Source: CAVVXN01 sp963772585 | Lineage (GTDB): Bacteria > Planctomycetota > PLA2 > JAEUHO01 | Assembly (NCBI GenBank): GCA_963772585.1 | Contig: CAVYXV010000007.1 | Span: forward strand, 248,001 to 312,000 | Length of the DNA: 64,000 bases | Direction: 5' to 3' | In this document: positions 10,177 through 19,847 of the stretch, piece after piece | How the letters are laid out: the number at the start of each line of letters is the position of its first letter | Numbering within the stretch: position 1 is the stretch's first letter | Translations under genes and position numbers: made by a program | The notes under the pieces: model-generated | What the model saw: only the letters and a program-made list of their open reading frames with translations | What the model was told of the DNA's origin: nothing | Database searches by the model: none

Positions 10177-10178
10177 TC

Positions 10179-11972
<1,794 letters not shown>

Positions 11973-12206
11973 CGTGCGGTGCCGGACGTTCCCGTCCATG
12001 GGGCCGTGCGGCGCGCCGATCGGAGGCGAACGCCGCCAAGGGACACCATCAGCGGATCCCCACGGGCGTCCTCCTTGGCCCACGAACTCGCGACGCAACC
12101 AGGGGTGAGGGACGAGGCCCGGAGCGGTGGCCTGCTTCAGTGCGATGATGCGCTCCGTGGCTCGCGGCGCCGGACGTCCGGACGCCCCGGGAGCCGGAGG
12201 TCGGAC

Positions 12207-13043
12207 ATGGGAGTGCTCGGTTTCGGTCGTCGGGTCCTCGACGGTCTGGTGGGTCGCCGCGGCTACACGCTCGCGAAGACCTCCGAGATCCGCGAGATGC
12301 GTGAGCGCCACGGCCGCTACCTCTCCCTCAACGGGCCGCTCGCGCTCAAGGTCCGGGACCTGATCGGCGCGCTCGAGATCGACTGCGTCCTCGACGTCGG
12401 AGCCAATCGCGGGCAGTACTACGAGATGATCCGCCGAGAGGTCGGGTACGAGGGTCTCGTCGTCTCCTACGAGCCGATTCCCGAACTCTCGTCGGCGCTC
12501 CGGGAGAGGGCCGACGACGAGCACGATTGGTCGGTCGAGGCGTGTGCCTTGGGGCACGAGCCCGGGAGCATGCCCTTCCACGTGATGAAGCGGGAGGAGC
12601 TCAGCTCCTTTCTCCGACCCGGCGACGACCAACCCCCCCAGTTCGTCCCCACGAACGCCATCGTGAAGACGATCGAGGTGCCGGTGCGCACGCTCGAGGC
12701 GGAAATCGGCCGGATCCGGGCGCGGTACGGTGTCTCCCGGTTCTACCTGAAGCTGGACACGCAGGGCTACGACCCCACCGTATTGCGGGGTGTCGGGAGC
12801 ATGGCCGATCGGATCCTCGCCATGCAGAGCGAGGTGAGCCAGATCCCGCTCTACGACGGCATGACCGACTGGATCGCGGCGCTCGGCCTCTACCGGGACG
12901 CGGGCTTCCAGGTCGTCGGCATGTACCCCGTGTCGTGCGATGAGGGTACGCGGGCGGTGATCGAGTTCGACTGCCTCCTCGTGAGGCCGGAGCGCCTCGC
13001 GACGGGTGTGCCTGTTGCTCCCGGTACCATCCCCCGTCCATGA
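12207..13043 (+). CDS. FkbM-family methyltransferase
   Basis: Protein of 278 residues with the SAM-binding motif VLDVGANRGQYYEMI, the acidic end of strand 2 in VSYEPIPELS, and the later LKLDTQGYDPTVLRG block diagnostic of FkbM methyltransferases. These enzymes O-methylate sugars or polyketides. The ATG at 12207 has a GGAGG-type ribosome site a few bases upstream; the longer frame from 11979 is rejected because its first 76 residues look non-coding. The stop overlaps the ATG of the ferredoxin-like gene (ATGA), implying coupled translation. It could decorate surface glycans, since glycosyltransferases lie nearby. Confidence 0.85.
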   Translation: MGVLGFGRRVLDGLVGRRGYTLAKTSEIREMRERHGRYLSLNGPLALKVRDLIGALEIDCVLDVGANRGQYYEMIRREVGYEGLVVSYEPIPELSSALRERADDEHDWSVEACALGHEPGSMPFHVMKREELSSFLRPGDDQPPQFVPTNAIVKTIEVPVRTLEAEIGRIRARYGVSRFYLKLDTQGYDPTVLRGVGSMADRILAMQSEVSQIPLYDGMTDWIAALGLYRDAGFQVVGMYPVSCDEGTRAVIEFDCLLVRPERLATGVPVAPGTIPRP

Positions 13044-13471
13044 GCGTCCACGTCGATCCCGAAGACCTGCCCCGGATCGCGGACACGCTGGGGCTGGGGC
13101 GGGCGGCTCACCACGTCTTCCTCTGCGCCGACCAGACGACGCCCAAGTGCGCGGAGCGGGAGGAGACGACCCGGGTGTGGGCGTACCTGAAGCGCCGCGT
13201 GGCCGAGCTCGGCCTCGACGGGAAGCAGGTGGCGGCCGGCGCGTCGGCGGGCCTCGGAGGCCGCTGCGTGCTGCGCAGCAAGGTGGACTGCCTCCGGGTG
13301 TGCGCGAACGGGCCCATCGCGGTCGTCTACCCGGACGGCGTCTGGTACCACTCGGTCACGGAGGACGTGATGGAGCGGATCCTCCAGGAACACGTGCGGG
13401 CCGGCCGCGTCGTGGAGGACCACGTGATCCGCCGGGCGCCGCTGCGAGGGAACGGGAAGGAGACGACGTGA
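13040..13471 (+). CDS. Thioredoxin-like [2Fe-2S] ferredoxin
   Basis: 143-residue protein with the cysteine pattern of thioredoxin-fold [2Fe-2S] ferredoxins: Cys29 and Cys37 after the first strand (HHVFLCADQTTPKC), and Cys84 and Cys88 in CLRVC, with an additional Cys76. The C-terminal PDGVWYHSVT block is also typical. It likely carries electrons for a partner enzyme. The ATG overlaps the FkbM stop, and its own stop overlaps the GTG of the SDR, so the three genes look like one transcript. Partner identity is not shown by the sequence. Confidence 0.85.
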   Translation: MSVHVDPEDLPRIADTLGLGRAAHHVFLCADQTTPKCAEREETTRVWAYLKRRVAELGLDGKQVAAGASAGLGGRCVLRSKVDCLRVCANGPIAVVYPDGVWYHSVTEDVMERILQEHVRAGRVVEDHVIRRAPLRGNGKETT

Positions 13472-14160
13472 AGCTCGACGAAGCGAAGGTGCTGGTGACC
13501 GGCGGGAGCGCCGGGATCGGCTTGGAGACGGCGCGCCACCTCGCCGAGCGCGGCGCGTCGGTGGCGATCTGCGGGCGCGACGCCGGGCGGCTCGAGGCGG
13601 CGGCGAAAGCCCTGGGGTGCGTCGGGATCCGGGCGGACGTTTCGCGCGAAGACGACGTGGCGCGGCTCGTCGAGGCCGTCGTCGAGCGGTTGGGCGGCTA
13701 CGACGTGTTGATCAACAACGCGGCGTTCGGGTACTTCGCCCCGCTCCTCGAGATGGACCGGGCGCGCTTCGAGGACCTCCTCGCCACGAACACGGTCGGC
13801 GCCATGCTCGTGGCCCGCGATTCGGCCCGTCACTTCGTGAAGGAGCGCCGTGGGACGATCGTCAACGTGGGGTCCACGGCCGCGCGGCGCGGTTTCGCGG
13901 GCGGGACGGCGTACGTCGCGAGCAAGTTCGCGCTGTCGGGCATGACGGAGTGCTGGCGTGCGGAGCTCCGCCGTCACGACGTCCGCGTGATGCAGATCGA
14001 TCCCAGCGAGGTGCAGACCGGATTCGGCGGCGGCGAGAGGCCCCCCAGCGACCGGAAGCTGAGGCCGATCGAGATCGCGCACGCCATCGCCGCGATGCTG
14101 GCGATGGACGATCGAGGCTTCGTCCCGCGGCTGGAGGTGTGGGCCACGAACCCCGACTGA
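13468..14160 (+). CDS. Short-chain dehydrogenase/reductase
   Basis: 230-residue classical SDR. The NAD(P)-binding TGGSAGIG motif lies near residue 10, the NNAA motif near 88, the catalytic Ser in VGSTAA, and the YVASK active-site motif (YxxxK) near 151. It oxidises or reduces an unknown hydroxyl/keto substrate. The GTG start overlaps the stop of the ferredoxin-like gene, which might supply electrons or simply be co-regulated. The family is too broad for a substrate call. Confidence 0.9.
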   Translation: MKLDEAKVLVTGGSAGIGLETARHLAERGASVAICGRDAGRLEAAAKALGCVGIRADVSREDDVARLVEAVVERLGGYDVLINNAAFGYFAPLLEMDRARFEDLLATNTVGAMLVARDSARHFVKERRGTIVNVGSTAARRGFAGGTAYVASKFALSGMTECWRAELRRHDVRVMQIDPSEVQTGFGGGERPPSDRKLRPIEIAHAIAAMLAMDDRGFVPRLEVWATNPD

Positions 14161-14178
14161 GGGCCCGGTGCGCGCGGT

Positions 14179-15120
14179 CTACCGCTTCAGACGGCGTGCC
14201 GCCCAGCGCCTGAAGCGCAGCCACTCGTCGCGGCCCACGTGCCGGGCGGCGTTTCCGACGAAGGAGAGAGGACCGCCGTTGGTGCGGAAGTGATGCACGT
14301 AGTCACGCGCCCACTCACGGCCCGCAGGGACGCTTCGGCGGATCAGCGTGGGGCGGAGGTTGCCCGCCCAGGTGACGAAGACCCGCTCGAGCGGAGAGTC
14401 TCCCGGGCTCGCCAACTGCGCGTCGGCACGGCCGCCCCAGACGAAGACATCGGGAAGGGAGAGCGGGGGCACGCCGGTCTTCCAGACCAGGTAGTTGAGC
14501 AGGCCCTGGTCCCCCATGAACACGCCCTCGCGCGATCGGTACAGCCGGGGCTTCCCGTGGCGCTCGTTGATCGCGTTCGCGTGCTCGAAGACATCTCGTA
14601 GCGTCGGCTTGTCGACGTAGGAGCGGTGCGTCGCGAAGAAGCTCGAGTTGAACGGGCGAAAGCCCTCCGAACGCCACCCGGGGTCCAGTTCCGCCAGCAG
14701 CGCCTCGTCGCCGACCGAGTCGCGGACGATCGCCCGTCGCGCGTCCTCCCCGTCCCCTTCGTAGGCGGCGTCGAACTTCGACTCGCGGCAGGCGGCGAAG
14801 AAGGGCTCTTCGAGGCCGGCGACGTAGCGAAGGAGCGGCTCCACCGACTTCAGCGCGAGCGTGTCGGCGTCCAGGTACACGAATCGGTCGTAGGGGCCGA
14901 AGAAGACCCACATCTTCTTGAAGTAGCCCTCGAGGCGTTCCAGGAAGGGGTCGTCGAGGACCAGGGCGTTCTCGCCCCAGATCTGCGAGCGAGTGTGGCC
15001 GTCGCCCGGCACGATCGTGATCGGTACGGACCCGCTGTGTCGGCGGATGCTCGATACCAGAGCGCGGGCGAGGTGGTAGTCGCGTTCGAAGGTCTTGATG
15101 TAGATGCCGACGTTCGTCAC
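14179..15120 (-). CDS. DXD glycosyltransferase, GT8-like
   Basis: 313-residue protein on the minus strand. It has an N-terminal nucleotide-sugar-binding fold and a DAD metal-binding motif at residues 84-86 (YLDADTLAL), then MGDQGLLNYLVW in the second half, a pattern of GT8-type and related retaining glycosyltransferases. No membrane segment is seen, so it is probably cytoplasmic or membrane-associated. It is convergent with the SDR (18 bases apart) and divergent from the following coiled-coil gene. Acceptor and donor sugars are unknown. Confidence 0.75.
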   Translation of the reverse strand: MTNVGIYIKTFERDYHLARALVSSIRRHSGSVPITIVPGDGHTRSQIWGENALVLDDPFLERLEGYFKKMWVFFGPYDRFVYLDADTLALKSVEPLLRYVAGLEEPFFAACRESKFDAAYEGDGEDARRAIVRDSVGDEALLAELDPGWRSEGFRPFNSSFFATHRSYVDKPTLRDVFEHANAINERHGKPRLYRSREGVFMGDQGLLNYLVWKTGVPPLSLPDVFVWGGRADAQLASPGDSPLERVFVTWAGNLRPTLIRRSVPAGREWARDYVHHFRTNGGPLSFVGNAARHVGRDEWLRFRRWAARRLKR

Positions 15121-15286
15121 GCGATGGGCTTCCCTCGAGGGCGCCCACGATACCAGCGGGCCCCTTCACCGCTGCGAGTCGCGTCGGGGGTGCCTGCACT
15201 CCGACGCGGTGGCGGGCCGCGGGGCGGGGGAGGTATCCTCGCCGGCGTCCAACGGTGTCGGTGCCGTTGGCCCCCGGGAGAACGCG

Positions 15287-16504
15287 ATGAGCGGCCTTCG
15301 TCTCTTCGTCGTGCTGGTGATCGGACTCGTGATCGGGGGCGCGCTCGGCGCCATCGTGCTCGGGCCGACGACTGCGGACCACGCCGCCGTGGACCGTGCG
15401 GAGCAGGGCGCGTCGGCAGCCGACGCCGGCGAGCGGCACGGAACGGAGACGGCGCCGCCGCCGGCCCCGGACCCCACGCTCCGCGGGGCTCCCAAGGTCC
15501 GCATCGCGGAGTTGGAGGACGAGAACGCCTCGCTCCGGCAGGACAAGGCGCGCCTGGAGCAGCACGTCGCCGAGCTCGACGCGAAGGTCGAGGCGCTCGC
15601 CCCCAAGCCGCTCGACCCGCGGGCGTTCCGCTTCGGCGTGCCCGAGGCCGCGCCCAGCTTCGACAAGGCCGACTGGAAGGAGATGGCGGTCCACCTCACA
15701 GCGCTCTCGAAGCTGCTGAACGACCTTCCCGACGTCATCGGCCGGGGCGAACAGGTCCCGCCTGCGATGCTGCAGAAGATCCAGAAGCACAACATGCCGC
15801 TCGCCCAGTTCGCCATCGCATTCGGTGCGGACACGAAGGACATGGCCCCCAACGGCGCCTTCACGCACCCCGCGGTGATCGCGAACCTCATCCGCGCTTC
15901 GCTCCAGGCCGCCGACATGCCGCTCTCGCCCGAGCAGGAGATCGCGCTGAAGACGCTCGGCGAGGCGTGGCTGGCCGAGACGAGCCGCCTGGCGGAGAAG
16001 ATCGCCGCCGACGCGCCGGCGCTCGCGCGCACCGTCCAGGAGGTGGACGCGAAGCTCCGCTTCCTCGATTCGGCGAAGGGCGTGCTCACGACGGAGCAGC
16101 GCGCCGTGCTCTTCCCGCCCGAGAGCGAGGGGCGGCTGAAGCTCGACCTCTTCTCGCCCGTGCTCGTCTACGTCATCACGCAGCCGGTGCGCGCGAAGGA
16201 CCGCGCCGACATGGAGACCAAGCTCCTCCAGGCCCTGCTCGCGCAGGCGGGCGTCGAGGATCCCGACCTCGCTCCGTACGCGTGGGTGGGGCGCCAGTGG
16301 GTGGACGACATTCCGAACGCGACCGTGCCCATCTCGGAAACGTCGAAGGACCTGGTCTTCCCGCGCGTGGACGCGATGCAGGCGAAGGCGCGCGCGCAGG
16401 TGGCCGCGGCCGAGCGCGTCCTGGCCATGGGCAAGCTGACCCCCGAGCAGGCCCAGTCGCTCCGCGCGAGCCAGACGCTCCTCTACCCCTACATCCCCCA
16501 GTAA
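15287..16504 (+). CDS. Membrane-anchored coiled-coil protein of unknown function
   Basis: 405-residue protein that I do not recognise. Residues about 4-28 form a hydrophobic, Gly-rich anchor or signal segment; a short Ala/Pro-rich linker follows, then a heptad-like coiled coil (IAELEDENASLRQDK, about 65-100). The rest is a soluble helical domain without cysteines. The ATG at 15287 has a GGGAG ribosome site; the longer frame from 15104 overlaps the divergent glycosyltransferase start and is rejected. The stop TAA is the first base group of the long repeat that follows. Confidence 0.6.
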   Translation: MSGLRLFVVLVIGLVIGGALGAIVLGPTTADHAAVDRAEQGASAADAGERHGTETAPPPAPDPTLRGAPKVRIAELEDENASLRQDKARLEQHVAELDAKVEALAPKPLDPRAFRFGVPEAAPSFDKADWKEMAVHLTALSKLLNDLPDVIGRGEQVPPAMLQKIQKHNMPLAQFAIAFGADTKDMAPNGAFTHPAVIANLIRASLQAADMPLSPEQEIALKTLGEAWLAETSRLAEKIAADAPALARTVQEVDAKLRFLDSAKGVLTTEQRAVLFPPESEGRLKLDLFSPVLVYVITQPVRAKDRADMETKLLQALLAQAGVEDPDLAPYAWVGRQWVDDIPNATVPISETSKDLVFPRVDAMQAKARAQVAAAERVLAMGKLTPEQAQSLRASQTLLYPYIPQ

Positions 16505-16681
16505 GGGCCCGTCCGTGAATGACGGTCGCCCTTTCCACTCGCCTCCACGCCGTCTGCGGCCCTTCCTCGGTCGCGAATTCCTCAGCGTAGCTCGCGCTAC
16601 GCCTCCGGATCCGCTCCCTCGTCGTGACCACATCCGACGCGAATGCGAAGCGTCTTTCTCAACACTCACTCCCGGCCGGGC
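16503..16681 (+). repeat. Long dispersed repeat, copy A
   Basis: About 180 bases running from GGGCCCGTCCGTG directly after the stop of the coiled-coil gene to CCCGGCCGGG. Copy B at 19848-20025 is the same sequence in reverse orientation, by eye about four-fifths identical over the whole length. Inside copy A is a perfect 7-bp hairpin GCGTAGC-TCGC-GCTACGC that is not kept in copy B. No coding frame is conserved between the copies, so it is probably a non-coding mobile or structured repeat. Confidence 0.8.
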
Positions 16682-16703
16682 CCCAAGGGCCCGTCGTGCC
16701 GAG

Positions 16704-16774
16704 TCAGGACGAGAACCGCGGCTACTCCGCGCCGCACGCCGGCACCGCGCGCGCCGGGCGTCAGGACGAGAACG
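16704..16774 (+). repeat. Short direct repeat GTCAGGACGAGAAC, two copies
   Basis: The 14-mer occurs at 16704-16717 and again at 16761-16774, 57 bases apart. A related inverted form (GTCCTGAC) lies at about 16826, inside the end of the methyltransferase gene. Together with repeat copy A it fills the 312-base gap between the coiled-coil gene and the methyltransferase; no gene is seen here. Confidence 0.6.
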
Positions 16775-16816
16775 GCCGGTTGCTCCGCCCTCGCGGTGCC
16801 CGGCGGCGAGAGCGCT

Positions 16817-17491
16817 TCAACCTCCGTCCTGACTTCGTACGGAGGGTTGGAGGCGGACGGCGACGGCGAGGCCGTCCTCGATCGGGAGGAAGGTCGCGCG
16901 CCAGTTGCCGGAGCGGGCGAGGCGCTGGTTGAAGGCGTGGACCTCGTCGGCGTGCGGGCGGCCGCGGGGCTTGCGGAAGACGTTGTCGGCGAGGAGGAGG
17001 CCGCCGGGGCGCAGGTGCGCCTCCGCCCAGTCGAGGTAGGCGGGATAGGCCTCCTTGTCGGCGTCCACGAAGACGAGATCGAACGGCGCCTCGCCTTCGA
17101 TGTCCGCGAGGCGTTCCCGGGCCGGGCCGACGTGGATGCGGACCTTGTCGGCGAGCCCGGCCTCCCCCAGGTTCCGGCGCGCCACGCGGGCGTGCTCCGG
17201 GTCCAGTTCGAAGGAGTGCAGCACGCCGTCCTTCGGCAGCGCGCGGGCGAGGCAGGCCGCGCTGTAGCCGCCGAGCGTGCCGATCTCGACGGCCTTTCGG
17301 ACGCCGGCGGCCCGGGCGAGCACCTCCAGGTGGCGGCCGTCGAACGGACCCACGGCGATGGCGGGGAGCCCGGCCGCGAGGCTCTTCTCCCGGATCCGGG
17401 CGAGGACGGCGTCCTCGGGGTGGAGGAGCGCTTCCACGTAGGGGGCGATGCCCGGATCGTGGGCGGCGAAGGTCTTCGGCGGGTGGGTCAT
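16817..17491 (-). CDS. O-methyltransferase family 3 (catechol/caffeoyl-CoA type)
   Basis: 224-residue enzyme. It shows the SAM-binding motif AVEIGTLGGYSAACLARAL, the SFELDPEHARVARRNL strand, a metal-binding FVDADKEAYPAYLDWA block and the LLLADNVF motif, all typical of cation-dependent class I O-methyltransferases that methylate vicinal hydroxyls. The ATG at 17491 starts MTHPPKTFAAHDPG, the usual length for the family. It is divergent from the first selenoprotein candidate (180 bases between starts) and lies within the segment bracketed by the inverted long repeats. Confidence 0.88.
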   Translation of the reverse strand: MTHPPKTFAAHDPGIAPYVEALLHPEDAVLARIREKSLAAGLPAIAVGPFDGRHLEVLARAAGVRKAVEIGTLGGYSAACLARALPKDGVLHSFELDPEHARVARRNLGEAGLADKVRIHVGPARERLADIEGEAPFDLVFVDADKEAYPAYLDWAEAHLRPGGLLLADNVFRKPRGRPHADEVHAFNQRLARSGNWRATFLPIEDGLAVAVRLQPSVRSQDGG

Positions 17492-17671
17492 GGGCGGCTC
17501 CGGCGGGGGGCAGGACGGGAGGGTAGCCCCGGCGCGCGGCCCTCCACCCGGGGCTGGTGACCCCGCCGGCGATTGGCCGATGATTCCGATGGATCCCACG
17601 GGTATCATCTGGATGGGTACGGAACATCGGGGCCGACGGCAGAAAGTCGGAGCGGCATCGGGAGACCCGGC

Positions 17672-18451
17672 ATGAAGAAGACCACCCTCGTGGCAGCGCT
17701 GACGCTGCTCCTCGGCCTGACCCTCTCGCTCGTGGGGGCGCCCCCCAGCGAAGCGGGGTGATGCAACGGCCGTTCGTCCGCCAGTCTGGCGGCGCTGCAG
17801 ATCGACTGGGAGACCGTGGACTACGTCTTCAAGCCGCAGGCCGTGGTGACGGGGACGTCGGTCCAGGAAGCCAAGGACGATGCCCCGGCCTCGCCCTTCG
17901 CGACCCTGGACAAGCCCGTCGTGGTGTTCGTGAGCCATCCCGGCGGCGGCGGTGACGACTACGACAAGCTCGAGAAGATCGTCTTCAAGGACGAGAAGGT
18001 CGGGCTGAGCGTGAAGGCGTTCCGTCGGGTCATGATTTCGCCCGAAAAGCTCGAAAGAGACCCGATCCTGGCCGACGAGGGCACAGAGGTGCCGCGCCTG
18101 CTCGTGATCGATCCGATCAAGGAGAAGGTGATCGTCCTCGAGAAGAGCAAGCTCAAGGCCGGCACCTTCGTCAAGGCGATGGAGAAGGCCGCGAAGCACT
18201 TCTACGAGGAGCGGCTGGACAAGGTCGTCAAGGAGCACCTGAAGCTCCTGACCGAGCAGGACCAGCTCTCGAACGAGGAGAAGACCCTCCAGAGCAAGGA
18301 AGGCCGCCTTGCCGAAGAGGGCGACAAGAACGAGAAGAAGCTGGCGGAGGTCCGCGAGGAGCTCGCCGCGGTGCGCAAGCAGCAGGAAGAGCTCAAGCAG
18401 AAGCAGGCCGACCTCTGGAAGCTGACGCCCCGGGAGCGCGCGTCGGCCTGA
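17672..18451 (+). CDS. Putative exported selenoprotein 1 (in-frame TGA at codon 30)
   Basis: Read through the TGA at 17759-17761 this is a 259-residue protein. Residues 1-27 are a signal peptide (MKKTTLVAALTLLLGL...) ending SEA; the mature end would be Gly-Sec-Cys-Asn-Gly. After a conserved linker (SLAALQIDWETVDYVFKP) comes a thioredoxin-like domain (PVVVFVSHP, EVPRLLVIDP with a cis-Pro-like turn, no internal CxxC) and a charged coiled coil from about residue 170. The region between the TGA and the next in-frame start (GTG 17816) aligns with the downstream paralogue, so it is coding. The ATG has a GGGAG ribosome site. A simple nonsense mutation is unlikely because the paralogue has TGA at the same place. 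I do not recognise a named family. Confidence 0.8.
17759..17792 (+). promoter_or_regulatory. Candidate bacterial SECIS hairpin, gene 1
   Basis: Downstream of the TGA, CCGCCA (17778-17783) pairs with TGGCGG (17787-17792) around the loop GTC. The loop begins 22 nt after the TGA and has G as its first base. The known bacterial SECIS rule is an apical loop with a G in its first two positions about 16-37 nt after UGA. A short TGCA/TGCA pairing could extend the base of the stem. Pairing was judged by eye only. Confidence 0.65.
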
Positions 18452-18458
18452 TGCCACC

Positions 18459-18521
18459 GGCCCGAAACGGGCCACTCCCCGATTCCCCGACCGAGGCGGA
18501 CGCCCCGCGGCGTCCGCCTCG
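18459..18521 (+). terminator. Two hairpins after selenoprotein gene 1
   Basis: A small GGCCCG-AAA-CGGGCC hairpin (18459-18473) is followed by a perfect 12-bp stem, 18492-18503 with 18510-18521, around loop CCCGCG. There is no U-tract, so termination or attenuation is an inference. The hairpins sit 8 and 41 bases after the stop. Confidence 0.55.
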
Positions 18522-18560
18522 CGTCGTGTCCGGACCCCGGAGTGTAGGACGTTCGTCCTG

Positions 18561-18601
18561 ATCTTCCAGGGGTTGTCCCATCGCCAAGGCCGCTGGAAGA
18601 T
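18561..18601 (+). other. Inverted repeat in the leader of selenoprotein gene 2
   Basis: ATCTTCCAG (18561-18569) and CTGGAAGAT (18593-18601) are a perfect 9-bp inverted repeat with a 23-base loop, ending 50 bases before the ATG of the second gene. A smaller GGACG-TT-CGTCC hairpin lies just upstream at 18547-18558. It may be an operator or leader structure; nothing distinguishes these possibilities. Confidence 0.45.
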
Positions 18602-18650
18602 GGGGGGGCCAGCGCGGAGGGCGATGGCTCTCCACGCCGTGGAGAACCCC

Positions 18651-19445
18651 ATGAAGCCCTCCGTCCTGCTCGTGGTCCTGGCCATCGCCCTCGCGGTCGG
18701 CTTCGTGGGCGCGGTCCCCGCCGACGCGGGGTGATGCGGCGGCGGAAGGAGCGGCCAGAGCGGTCGCTCGCCCGCCAGTCTGGCGGAGCTGGAGGTCCGG
18801 TGGGAACAGGTCCAGTACCTGGTCAAGCCCGCCGCGGTGGTGACGGGCGAGGCGGCGGCGGAGCCGGAGCCGGCCGAGGCTCCCTCGCTCTTCGAGACCT
18901 TCGATCGTCCGCTCGTGGTCTTCGTCTACGGCGCGGCCAGCGCCGACGACGACACGATGGACAAGATCGAGGACGTGGTCTTCAAGAACGAGAAGGTCGC
19001 GCTGGGGATGAAGGCCTTCCGCGCGGTCCGGATCGCACCGGAGGACGCCGCGAAGGACCCGCTGATCGCCGGAGAAGGGAAGGACGTCCCGCGCGTGCTC
19101 GTGATCGATCCCGTCAAGGAGAAGATCACGGTCCTCGGGCCCCGCAAGATCAAGGCGTCCAAGCTCTTCGGCGCGATGAAGCACGCGGCGAAGAGCTGCT
19201 ACGACGCCAACCTCGAGAGCATCGTCAAGAAGCACATCAAGATCCTCAACGAGCAGGACAAGCTCGCCGGCGAGATGAAGGTCCTCCGGGACAAGGAGAC
19301 CCGCCTCGCCGAGGACGGCGACAAGAACGAGAAGAAGCTCGCCGACATCCGTGAGGAGATCGAGGCGATCGAGAAGGAGGCGCAGGAGCTGGCGACGTCG
19401 CAGCGCGAGCTCTGGAAGCTCCAACGGCCCGAGAGCGCGGCCTGA
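18651..19445 (+). CDS. Putative exported selenoprotein 2 (in-frame TGA at codon 28)
   Basis: Paralogue of the previous gene; 264 residues when the TGA at 18732-18734 is read as Sec. Signal peptide residues 1-26 end in ADA, a good signal-peptidase I site, giving mature Gly-Sec-Cys-Gly-Gly-Gly. The following SLAELEVRWEQVQYLVKP aligns with gene 1. A thioredoxin-like domain follows (PLVVFVYG, DVPRVLVIDPVKEKI), with one extra Cys in KSCYDANLE, then a coiled coil (LAEDGDKNEKKLADIREEIE). The ATG has GGAG upstream. Without readthrough only a 27-residue signal peptide would be made. Redox or metal chemistry at the N-terminal U-C pair is inferred. Confidence 0.8.
18732..18786 (+). promoter_or_regulatory. 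Candidate bacterial SECIS hairpin, gene 2
   Basis: GAGCGGCC (18749-18756) pairs over 8 bp with GGTCGCTC (18762-18769, one G-U pair) around loop AGAGC, whose second base is G. The loop begins 22 nt after the TGA, exactly as in gene 1. A second hairpin, CCGCCA-GTC-TGGCGG at 18772-18786, is base-for-base identical to the gene 1 hairpin. Folding was done by eye. Confidence 0.65.
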
Positions 19446-19608
19446 GAACGCGGGAAGACGGTCCCACGCTCGGGCGACGGCCGGCCGCGTAGGTCGGAAG
19501 TCCGAGGGGGGACGAGGTCGGGTCCGTGCGGGAGGATCCCCTCCCCCCTTCGACCTGTCGGAGGGATGGGGGACGATGGCGCCCGATGACCGGCGTCGGA
19601 GTCCCCCC

Positions 19609-19845
19609 ATGAAGCGCGCGTTCCTCCTCGGCCTCCTCCTGCTGGTAGCGGCCTCCCCTCTTCTCGGCTGCCGCCAGGCCTGCTGCGTCTGGGACGAGAC
19701 GAAGGCATCCGTCCAGGGCGTGCTGCCCAAGCACTGCTGCCCGGACGCCACGGGCACCGTCTACACGGATCCGATCTACAGCGGCGGCTGTGCCGGTGAC
19801 AACCGGATCGGCCACGGCGGGACGGGCGCCTTCCGCACGCCGTAG
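19609..19845 (+). CDS. Small Cys-rich lipoprotein
   Basis: 78-residue protein with a lipoprotein signal peptide and lipobox LLGC (Cys21). The mature part is short and rich in Cys: CRQACC at the N-terminus, HCCP in the middle and a single later Cys in SGGCAGDN. It lies 163 bases after the second selenoprotein gene in the same direction and before repeat copy B. No family is recognised. It may be a surface metal- or thiol-binding lipoprotein, possibly functionally linked to the selenoproteins; this is inference from position and Cys content. Confidence 0.6.
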   Translation: MKRAFLLGLLLLVAASPLLGCRQACCVWDETKASVQGVLPKHCCPDATGTVYTDPIYSGGCAGDNRIGHGGTGAFRTP

Positions 19846-19847
19846 CT

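Noticed and set aside
16515..16932. Short plus-strand frames in repeat copy A
   Set aside because: They are not conserved in frame between the two copies of the repeat.
17759..17764. TGATGC as a stop-restart (ATG overlapping TGA)
   Set aside because: The ATG formed here is in another frame and gives a 65-residue Arg/Gly-rich product unlike the paralogue; the conserved protein is in the TGA frame.
17672..19445. Two pseudogenes or a variant genetic code reading TGA as Trp/Gly
   Set aside because: Both copies have TGA at the same column with strong coding conservation afterwards, and many nearby genes end normally at TGA.
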